A stretch of DNA of 5,409 nt, taken from NCBI GenBank assembly GCA_003221075.1, contig QHUF01000073.1, positions 1 to 5,409 of the forward strand. Direction: 5' to 3'. The notes beneath the pieces were generated by a model, which searched no databases, was not told the DNA's origin, and was given only the letters and a program-made list of their open reading frames with translations. This DNA comes from Gemmatimonadota bacterium (GTDB lineage Bacteria; Gemmatimonadota; Gemmatimonadetes; Gemmatimonadales; GWC2-71-9). Shown piece by piece: positions 1-5,409 of the stretch. Both the position numbers and the translations under genes were made by a program. The first letter of the stretch is position 1. Each line of letters opens with the position of its first letter.

Positions 1-840
1 GGTCGCTGGACCGCATCCTACCGCGGTCACCTGGTGGCCTATCACGGCGGCGACATCAACGGCTTCCATTCGCAGATCTCGTACATGCCCTCCGACAGCG
101 TGGGGGTGATTGTCCTGGTCATCGGCGACCATGCCGCGCCGCTGTACAACGTCGTGTCGTACAACGTGTACGAGCGGCTGCTCGGCCTCGAGCAGACTCC
201 GTGGAGCCAACGGCTCAACGACGCGCGCAAGAAAGCGAAGCAGGCGGGCATGGCGGCGCGGGCGCAGGCGGGTGGCGGCCAGGTCAAGGGCACACGTCCG
301 TCGCATCCCCTCGATGACTTCGTCGGCGAGTTCGAGAATCAGGCGTACGGCGTCGTCGCGATCTCGAAGCAAGGCACCGGGCTGCGTTTTGGCTTTCATC
401 AGATCGACCTGCCGTTGACCCACTTTCACTATGACCGCTTCGACACGCCCGACGACGAAGCGAACGGCAAGTGGTCGGTCAACTTCACGACGAATCCACA
501 GGGCGAGATCGACAAGGCGGTGATGTCGCTCGACCAGGCCGAAGCGGCGTTCGTCCGGCGTGTCCCCGCCGAGCTGTCGGCTCCGGCGACGCTCCGGCAG
601 TACGCCGGCACGTATGTGACACCCACCGGCGCCACCTTTGCCGTGGTGCTCAAAGAGGATGGGATCCTCGGTCTCGCGTTTGCTGGACAGCCGTTCCAGG
701 CGCTGGTTCCGTGGCGGCAGCACCGGTTCAAGCTCAAAGAGTTCTCGGACGTTACGATCGAGTTCGTGGTCGAGGGCGGGCAAGTGAAGGCCATGACGCA
801 GAGCAGTCCGTCAGGCACGTTCACCTTTCAGCGGAAATAA
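1..840 (+). CDS. Serine hydrolase (beta-lactamase family) with C-terminal DUF3471-like domains, 5' partial
   Basis: Frame 1 is open from base 1 to the TAA at 838-840, giving 279 residues of a gene that starts off the left edge. The opening residues YRGHLVAYHGGDINGFHSQI contain an HGG (residues 15-17) followed by GF. This matches the third active-site motif (KTG/HxG equivalent) of class C beta-lactamase/esterase-type serine hydrolases. The catalytic SxxK and YxN motifs would be upstream and cannot be checked. The hydrolase fold ends near residue 70 and is followed by an Ala/Gly/Lys-rich linker (about 72-100). Next comes a beta-rich block at about 104-190 (DDFVGEFENQAYG..., KWSVNFTTNPQGEID) typical of DUF3471. 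A second beta domain at about 195-279 (LRQYAGTYVTPTGATFAVVL...) looks like a related lipocalin-like module. Family members are usually exported and hydrolyse esters, amides or D-amino-acid peptides; the substrate here is unknown. The family call is good, the specific function is not determinable. Confidence 0.85.
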   Translation, partial: GRWTASYRGHLVAYHGGDINGFHSQISYMPSDSVGVIVLVIGDHAAPLYNVVSYNVYERLLGLEQTPWSQRLNDARKKAKQAGMAARAQAGGGQVKGTRPSHPLDDFVGEFENQAYGVVAISKQGTGLRFGFHQIDLPLTHFHYDRFDTPDDEANGKWSVNFTTNPQGEIDKAVMSLDQAEAAFVRRVPAELSAPATLRQYAGTYVTPTGATFAVVLKEDGILGLAFAGQPFQALVPWRQHRFKLKEFSDVTIEFVVEGGQVKAMTQSSPSGTFTFQRK

Positions 841-850
841 ACCGACGGTC

Positions 851-2251
851 TTACGCCGCTCGGTTGGATCGGCGCCACCACCAATACGCCGGCATCCCCA
901 GCAAGATGATTCCGATCCCGAGCAAGGCCTGCGTCGGCCGGGACACGAGCGTAGAGACGACAATGCCGCTGGCTGCGACGATGAAGAGCGCCGGGGTCAG
1001 CGGATAACCCGGCACGCGGAACGGTCGGGCCGCGTGCGGTAGCCGCCGGCGGTACACGAAGATCGTAGCGGCCGCGAGCGCGTAGAATGCCCACCCGGTG
1101 AACACCACGTACGTCAGTAACTGCTCGAACGTACCGGAACCCGCGAGCACCATCGTCCACGCGCTACCGGCCACGATCGCGACCGCGGGCGTGCCGAACC
1201 GTGGGTGCACCTCAGCCAGCTTGCGGAAGAACAGCCCGTCGCGCGCCATCGCATAGAACACGCGTGGAGCCGTGAGCGCGATTCCGTTCGCCGCGCCGAA
1301 AATCGACACGAGAATCGGAATCGCGACGAGTCGACCCCACGTGCCCCCAAACAATGTGGTGACCGCGTCCGCCGCCACGCGATTCGACTGGGCAACGCCC
1401 GCGGGGCCAAGCGCGGCGAGGTAGCCGAGGTTGGCCAGCAGGTAGATCACGACGATCGCCGCCGTGCCGGCGATGATGCCGCGGGCAAAAATGCGTTGCG
1501 GCTCCACGATCTCGCCGGCAGAGAAGGTGACGTAGTGCCATCCCTCGTAGGCCCACAGTACCGCGACCATCGCGACGGCCATGCCGCGTAGCAGTTGCGA
1601 CGAGAGCGGCGTCGCGAGCACCCGCACCGGCGCGGCCGCGAGCCCGTTCCCCGTCGTGAGGAGCAGGGCACTCAGCAGCAGCAGCGCGCCGACCTTGATG
1701 GCCGTGCTCCAATTCTGAACGACGGCGCCCCGTCGGGTGCCCCATACGTTGACCAGGGTGACCACCAGGATGGTGGCGAGCGACACCAGCTTCGCGCCTG
1801 GGGCACTGAGCACGACGAACTGCTGGATGTAGCGCGCGAAGGCCGCCGACAGGGTCGCGATCGAGCCGCTGCCGATCACGAAGAACAACGCCCATCCGTA
1901 CAGGAACGCGGGAAGCGGGCCGAATGCGTCGCGCAGGTACACGTACAGTCCACCGGCCCGCGGATTCATGGCGCCGAGCTCGGCGTACGTCAACGCACCG
2001 AGCAACGAGAGCCCACCGCCGATGATCCAGACCAGCAGGGCCAGTCCGACGTCACCACCCGAATCCCGGAGGACACCGCCGGGCACGAGAAAAATGCCCG
2101 AGCCGATCACGGTGCCCACGACGATCAGAATCACGTCGCGGAGCCGAAGCACGCGCGCCAGCTCGTGAGTCGTGGCGGTGATCTCCGGTGATCCTGACGT
2201 AGCCGCGCTCCTGGTGAAAGTAGTGCCGAAACGTGGCGAAATCTGAGGCAT
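851..2251 (-). CDS. APC-superfamily amino-acid permease, SteT/LAT-like, 12 TM segments
   Basis: This 466-residue inner-membrane transporter is of usual length for the amino acid-polyamine-organocation superfamily. After a hydrophilic N-terminus (1-37), TM1 (about 38-58) carries the helix-breaking substrate motif IGSGIF (49-54). Further hydrophobic segments lie near 68-90, 116-140, 155-172, 183-203, 221-241, 258-280, 306-328, 355-372, 377-400, 417-436 and 440-457. TM6 contains LWAYEGWHYV (232-241), followed by GEIVEPQRIFARGI (246-259). This resembles the AYDGW...GEMKNP signature of SteT and L-type exchangers, and the family moves neutral amino acids by exchange or proton symport. The ATG at 2251 was chosen because GGGGAG lies 6 nt upstream and the family fold begins just after it; the frame stays open further upstream, but that region has no family character and overlaps the divergent gene. 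The gene converges on the hydrolase and diverges from the receptor. Substrate is not assignable from sequence alone. Confidence 0.9.
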   Translation of the reverse strand: MPQISPRFGTTFTRSAATSGSPEITATTHELARVLRLRDVILIVVGTVIGSGIFLVPGGVLRDSGGDVGLALLVWIIGGGLSLLGALTYAELGAMNPRAGGLYVYLRDAFGPLPAFLYGWALFFVIGSGSIATLSAAFARYIQQFVVLSAPGAKLVSLATILVVTLVNVWGTRRGAVVQNWSTAIKVGALLLLSALLLTTGNGLAAAPVRVLATPLSSQLLRGMAVAMVAVLWAYEGWHYVTFSAGEIVEPQRIFARGIIAGTAAIVVIYLLANLGYLAALGPAGVAQSNRVAADAVTTLFGGTWGRLVAIPILVSIFGAANGIALTAPRVFYAMARDGLFFRKLAEVHPRFGTPAVAIVAGSAWTMVLAGSGTFEQLLTYVVFTGWAFYALAAATIFVYRRRLPHAARPFRVPGYPLTPALFIVAASGIVVSTLVSRPTQALLGIGIILLGMPAYWWWRRSNRAA

Positions 2252-2279
2252 TGCGTACTCCCCGGACTGCGGACATAAT
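2251..2279 (+). promoter_or_regulatory. Candidate promoter for the SusC-like gene
   Basis: TTGCGT (2251-2256) and CATAAT (2274-2279) are separated by 17 nt, giving a weak -35 and a good -10 for a sigma-70-type promoter. Transcription would start near 2286, leaving an untranslated leader of about 87 nt before the receptor ATG. The -35 overlaps the permease start codon. The same bases read TATTAT on the minus strand (2280-2275) and could serve as a -10 for the permease with initiation near 2268, but I see no matching -35 at normal spacing there. The call rests on consensus similarity only. Confidence 0.35.
2258..2263 (-). promoter_or_regulatory. Ribosome binding site of the permease
   Basis: On the minus strand this reads GGGGAG, 6 nt before the ATG at 2251. 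It is a strong Shine-Dalgarno match and decides the start in favour of the 466-residue protein over in-frame upstream starts (up to 2590), which would run through the divergent receptor gene. Confidence 0.75.
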
Positions 2280-2294
2280 ACTGGCTCGCGACTG

Positions 2295-2318
2295 GATTGG
2301 ATGCAATCGAGTATGCAA
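2295..2318. promoter_or_regulatory. Small inverted and direct repeats in the divergent control region
   Basis: GATTG-GATG-CAATC (2295-2308) is a perfect 5-bp inverted repeat with a 4-nt spacer. It overlaps two copies of ATGCAA (2301-2306 and 2313-2318) spaced 12 nt start to start. It lies just downstream of the predicted receptor transcription start and upstream of the permease, where an operator could affect both genes. The arms are short enough to arise by chance, so this is only a candidate site. Confidence 0.2.
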
Positions 2319-2361
2319 GTCGGTATCCCCACCCGCCGCTGCCGCGCTCTCCCCGTGACAC

Positions 2362-2365
2362 GGAG
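2362..2365 (+). promoter_or_regulatory. Ribosome binding site of the SusC-like receptor
   Basis: GGAG ends 7 nt before the ATG at 2373. It supports this start over the in-frame ATG at 2301, which would place 24 mostly polar and basic residues ahead of an otherwise typical signal peptide. Confidence 0.7.
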
Positions 2366-2372
2366 TCGCATT

Positions 2373-5300
2373 ATGAAGTCTGCCCGGTGTTTCGTCTTGG
2401 GGGCCGGCGTCCTCGCGCTCCTCCCTGCTATGCTCGCAGGACAGCAGGACGTCGCCGGAACGATCATCGACGCGGGCTCGAACCGCCCCATCGCGGGCGT
2501 GTCGGTCTCGGTCCAGGGCACCACCAGCACCGTGCGCACGGATGCGCGAGGGCAATTCCGCTTCGCCGACCTCGCGGAGTCGCAAGTCACCCTGCGCGTC
2601 GCCGCCCTGGGCTATCGGCCGGTGACGCAGGTGGTGAGCGTCGGTGACACGAACATTCGTATCGTCCTCCAGCAGCAAGCGATCAATCTGGCGGAGGTCG
2701 TCGTCACCGGAACAGCCGGTGATCAAGAGCGGCGCGCCGTGGGGAATTCGGCAGCGACGATCCAGGCCGCGGCGATCCAGAACCTGGCTCCTGCGCCGGA
2801 CATCTCGAGCCTGATCAATAGCCGAGCCCCTGGCGTCGTGGTGATCCCTGGGACGGGACAAGTCGGCTCCGGCCCTCGCATCAGAATCCGGGGCATGAAC
2901 AGTTTTTCGCTCAGCGATCAGCCGCTCATTTACATCGACGGTGTCCGCGTAGCCAACGACGTTGCGACGGGGGTGGTCGTCCAGGGATTCGGGTCCGGCA
3001 TCGCGTCGCGTCTCAACGACATCGACCCTGACATGATCGAACGGATCGAGATCATCAGAGGTCCCGCTGCCGCGACGCTGTATGGAACCGAAGCGGCGAA
3101 CGGCGTGATCCAGATCTTCACGAAGCGCGGTCAGGTCGCGGAGCGCCCGCGCTTCACGTTCGTCATGCGGCAGGGGAGCCAGTGGTTCATGAATCCCGAG
3201 GGCCGCATTCGGGAACCGATCAACCGTGTGTGCGCTCCCGGACAGACGACCAACTGTCCCTTCGTGCCTTGGAACGCGGTACGCCAGGAAGACAGCCTGC
3301 ATGCGCTCGGGTTGGTACAGCGCCCGTTGTTCACCAACGGCTACACGAGTGGCTACGGACTCAACCTCGTCGGGGGAACGCCAACGGTCCGGTACTATGC
3401 CGGTGGGATGTTCGATCGAGATTTTGGTATCGAGCCGACCAATCGGTACACACGGCTGTCGACCACAACGACCCTGAACATCACGCCGGGCGGCCGCTGG
3501 GACCTACAGGGGACCTTTGGGTTTCTGAAGAGCAAACTCGATCAGTCCTTCGAGGCAGGTGCGGGCGGCGTGTGGTTCTCCACGCTGTTTGGCGACCCGG
3601 CGCTCGTGCACGACACGCTCGGCAATCTGACCCCGCGGCGCGGCTTCCTGTTCGGGCCTCCCGAGTTTCAGTGGGGATCGCGGCAGGCGACGCAGCTCAT
3701 CAATCGCGTGACCGCTACCGTCACCGTCAACCACCGCACCCTCGGGTGGTTGAGCCAGCGGCTCACCGTGGGCCAGGACCAGACTGACGAAGGCAGCCAG
3801 CAGCTCAATCGCTTCCTACCGCCCAACTGGGTTCAATTCAGTCCCGGCACGGCAGCTCTCGGGCTCAAGTTCGACCAGCGGCGCACGATCTCGTACCTGA
3901 CGCTCGATTACAACGCCAGTGCGAAGGCGCGCGTCACGCAGGACATCGCATCCACATCCAGCTTCGGCGCGCAATACTACCGGCGGCGAGTGGACGTCGT
4001 CTGGGCCCAAGGCGAGCAGTTCCCCGCTCCCGACCTGGAAACGATCGCCGGTACGGCGGTGCTGCGCGGCTTCGACGACTTCGTCGAAAACACCACGGTA
4101 GGCATGTTTGGCCAGGAGCAGGTCGCCTGGCGGGACAAGCTGTACGTGACGGGAGCCGTCCGGGTGGACAACAACAGCGCCTTCGGCAAGAACTTCGATT
4201 GGGTCGCCTACCCGAAACTGAGTGCCAGCTACGTAGCCAGCGAAGGCCAAAGCGGCGCGCTCAACACGCTCAAACTGCGCGCGGCCTACGGCCAGTCCGG
4301 CCAGCAACCCGAGTCGTTTGCGGCGCTCCGGACGTGGCAGCCGGTGACCGGCGGCGACGGCGGACCCGCGGTGATTCCGTCTTCCGTGGGGAATCCAAAC
4401 CTCGCCCCAGAGCGTGGGACGGAGCTCGAAGTCGGCTTCGAGGCCGGGTTGCTCGATGACCGGGTGTCCGTCGATTTCACGTTCTATCATGCCAAAACGC
4501 GTGACGCGATTGTGCAACAGTCCGTGGCGCCGTCCACCGGCTTTCCCGGCATCCAGTACCGGAATCTCGGAGCCATCCGGAACGTCGGGTTTGAAGCGCA
4601 GCTCGGCGGCACGGCGGTGCGCACGCACAACCTGAATGCGCGAGTCGACTTCTCTCTCTCCCACAACTCCAACAAGGTGCTGGACCTCGGCCCCGGTGTC
4701 GACTCGATCAGCACGTTCGGATTCAAGAAGGGGTTCCCAGTCGACGCCATCTTTGCCCGCAAGGTGATCAGCGCCGACTTCGACTCGGCTACAGGGCTTG
4801 CCACTAATGTGCTGTGCGCCAGCGGTCCCGGCGGCACCACCGGCGTCGCCTGCAACTCGCCGGCGGCGAGCGGGGTGTTTCTCGGCGTGTGGGACCCGAC
4901 GTGGGAAGGTTCCTTCAGCACGACGCTGACGTTGTGGGGACGGCTGCGCGTGCACGGTCTGGTGGATTTCAAGCTCGGTAACAAGCACTTCGACAACAAC
5001 CTGCGCGCGTTGTGTCAGGTGTTTCGGCGCTGTGACGCCAACTTCAACCCGCAGAATTACGACGTCCTCTACATCGCGGAGATGCAGAGCAACAACCTGG
5101 CGCAGAGCTGGGTGATCAACAACGCGAACTTCGCCAAACTGCGCGAGGTCTCGCTGAGCTACGCCTTCTCGCCCGAGCTTGCCCGTCGGATCGGCGGTGA
5201 TGAGGTGACCGTGACGCTGGCGGCCCGCAATCTCCACACGTGGACGAACTGGACCGGCCTGGATCCCGAGGCCTTTTTCGTCACGCAGCTCTTTACGCGG

Positions 5301-5399
5301 CTGGAGCAGGACAATACGCCGCAGCTGGCTTGGACCGAAGCCAGCTGCGGCGTATTGTCCTGCTCCAGCCGCAGCTGGCTTCGGTCCAAGCCAGGCTGA
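2373..5399 (+). CDS. SusC/RagA-family TonB-dependent outer-membrane receptor, 3' end disrupted
   Basis: As written the ORF encodes 1008 residues. A signal peptide (about 1-22, MKSARCFVLGAGVLALLPAM then LA) precedes a carboxypeptidase-regulatory-like beta domain (about 25-103). A TonB-box-like EVVVTGT (108-114) leads into the plug, with RIRIRGMNSFSLSDQPLIYI (169-188) and IERIEIIRGPAAATLYGTEA (222-241), both hallmark SusC/RagA motifs. The rest is the beta barrel. Cysteine pairs C287/C295, C815/C827 and C881/C887 lie in likely surface loops and could form disulfides. The family imports glycans, peptides or other large ligands using TonB energy, normally with a SusD lipoprotein; the ligand is unknown. 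Residues 1-986 look native, but 987-1008 are out of frame because of a 50-bp fold-back insertion. The normal terminal beta strand is encoded in another frame at 5381-5409 and runs off the edge. The gene is therefore either mutated or mis-assembled at this point. Confidence 0.92.
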   Translation: MKSARCFVLGAGVLALLPAMLAGQQDVAGTIIDAGSNRPIAGVSVSVQGTTSTVRTDARGQFRFADLAESQVTLRVAALGYRPVTQVVSVGDTNIRIVLQQQAINLAEVVVTGTAGDQERRAVGNSAATIQAAAIQNLAPAPDISSLINSRAPGVVVIPGTGQVGSGPRIRIRGMNSFSLSDQPLIYIDGVRVANDVATGVVVQGFGSGIASRLNDIDPDMIERIEIIRGPAAATLYGTEAANGVIQIFTKRGQVAERPRFTFVMRQGSQWFMNPEGRIREPINRVCAPGQTTNCPFVPWNAVRQEDSLHALGLVQRPLFTNGYTSGYGLNLVGGTPTVRYYAGGMFDRDFGIEPTNRYTRLSTTTTLNITPGGRWDLQGTFGFLKSKLDQSFEAGAGGVWFSTLFGDPALVHDTLGNLTPRRGFLFGPPEFQWGSRQATQLINRVTATVTVNHRTLGWLSQRLTVGQDQTDEGSQQLNRFLPPNWVQFSPGTAALGLKFDQRRTISYLTLDYNASAKARVTQDIASTSSFGAQYYRRRVDVVWAQGEQFPAPDLETIAGTAVLRGFDDFVENTTVGMFGQEQVAWRDKLYVTGAVRVDNNSAFGKNFDWVAYPKLSASYVASEGQSGALNTLKLRAAYGQSGQQPESFAALRTWQPVTGGDGGPAVIPSSVGNPNLAPERGTELEVGFEAGLLDDRVSVDFTFYHAKTRDAIVQQSVAPSTGFPGIQYRNLGAIRNVGFEAQLGGTAVRTHNLNARVDFSLSHNSNKVLDLGPGVDSISTFGFKKGFPVDAIFARKVISADFDSATGLATNVLCASGPGGTTGVACNSPAASGVFLGVWDPTWEGSFSTTLTLWGRLRVHGLVDFKLGNKHFDNNLRALCQVFRRCDANFNPQNYDVLYIAEMQSNNLAQSWVINNANFAKLREVSLSYAFSPELARRIGGDEVTVTLAARNLHTWTNWTGLDPEAFFVTQLFTRLEQDNTPQLAWTEASCGVLSCSSRSWLRSKPG
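5297..5372. repeat. Perfect 35-bp inverted repeat (fold-back) with 6-nt loop
   Basis: 5297-5331 is the exact reverse complement of 5338-5372, and the loop is GGACCG (5332-5337). A second overlapping inverted repeat pairs 5325-5351 with 5368-5394 (27 bp, 16-nt spacer). A 14-bp direct repeat, GCCGCAGCTGGCTT, occurs at 5318-5331 and 5368-5381, offset by 50 bp. Together these define a forward-reverse-forward arrangement. The inverted middle copy, read on the minus strand, encodes LEQDNTPQLASVQA, the receptor's own C-terminal sequence. It is inside coding sequence, has no U-tract, and is not a terminator. Confidence 0.97.
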
Positions 5400-5409
5400 A
5401 TATCACCTT
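5381..5409 (+). other. Displaced native 3' end of the receptor gene
   Basis: In the frame starting at 5381 the codons read SVQARLNIT, followed by an incomplete codon TT. If the 50-bp insertion is removed, this joins directly to TPQLA at residue 986. The result is an alternating-hydrophobic last beta strand that would end in Phe or Leu if the partial codon is TTC/TTT/TTA/TTG; Phe is the usual final residue of outer-membrane barrels. The stop codon lies beyond the window. Confidence 0.85.

Noticed and set aside
1595..2191. 198-codon plus-strand ORF inside the permease gene
   Set aside because: It is antisense to the membrane segments of the permease. The product is hydrophilic and low-complexity (Arg/Gln/Glu/His-rich), as expected for an antisense shadow.
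2301..2372. Upstream ATG start for the receptor
   Set aside because: It would add 24 residues before a typical signal peptide, and the ATG at 2373 has a properly spaced GGAG.
2252..2590. N-terminal extension of the permease by 113 residues
   Set aside because: The extended part runs across the divergent promoter region and into the receptor gene, has no family similarity, and the ATG at 2251 has a strong RBS.
2052..3302. 416-codon minus-strand ORF spanning the control region and receptor 5' end
   Set aside because: It overlaps two well-supported genes and the promoter region. The product is rich in Arg, Asp and His with no domain pattern. Its tail is the permease N-terminal coding region read in another frame.
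3816..5237. 473-codon ORF antisense to the receptor
   Set aside because: It is a shadow of the receptor coding frame in GC-rich DNA. Its translation is low-complexity, rich in Arg, Val, Gly and His, and lacks any recognisable domain, while the plus strand encodes a clear SusC protein.
5297..5372. Fold-back as a transcription terminator, or as an insertion-sequence end or attachment site
   Set aside because: It lies before the native stop codon, has no T-tract, and all of its sequence is accounted for by copies of the local receptor gene. No foreign DNA, transposase or target duplication is present.

Overview
The window comes from a GC-rich bacterial chromosome. The proteins suggest a Gram-negative lineage that uses SusC/RagA-type outer-membrane importers. 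The style of the receptor N-terminus (CarboxypepD_reg-like domain, then EVVVTGT, then RIRIRGMNSFSLSDQPLIYIDG) together with high GC resembles Gemmatimonadota more than low-GC Bacteroidota. This is a judgement from recall, not from a search.

Layout. (1) Positions 1-840, plus strand: the C-terminal part of a serine-hydrolase (class C beta-lactamase/esterase family) protein followed by a DUF3471-type beta domain and a second small beta domain. The catalytic SxxK and YxN motifs lie off the left edge. (2) Positions 851-2251, minus strand: a complete 12-TM APC-superfamily amino-acid permease, SteT/LAT-like. It converges on gene 1 with only 10 bp between stop codons. (3) Positions 2252-2372: a 121-bp divergent control region with one RBS for each gene and a plausible shared -10 area. 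(4) Positions 2373 to the right edge, plus strand: a SusC/RagA-family TonB-dependent outer-membrane receptor with signal peptide, carboxypeptidase-regulatory-like domain, plug and barrel. A SusD-like partner would be expected just beyond the window.

The most notable feature is at the extreme right end. The receptor reads normally to residue 986, and there the DNA folds back on itself. A perfect 35-bp inverted repeat (5297-5331 / 5338-5372, 6-nt loop) is followed by resumption of the native sequence at 5368-5381, a 14-bp direct repeat offset by 50 bp. Removing exactly 50 bp restores a canonical receptor C-terminus, reading TPQLASVQARLNIT with the next codon beginning TT. As written, the ORF is frameshifted and ends in a nonsensical 22-residue tail. 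This is the footprint of a short forward-reverse-forward template switch: either a real mutation (possibly revertible through the direct repeats) or an amplification/assembly chimera near a contig end.

Functionally, the receptor could bring oligomers or peptides across the outer membrane and the permease could move amino acids across the inner membrane, with their divergent arrangement allowing shared control. This link is inferred from position only. I see no CRISPR array, transposase, tRNA/rRNA or obvious novel multi-gene system here.
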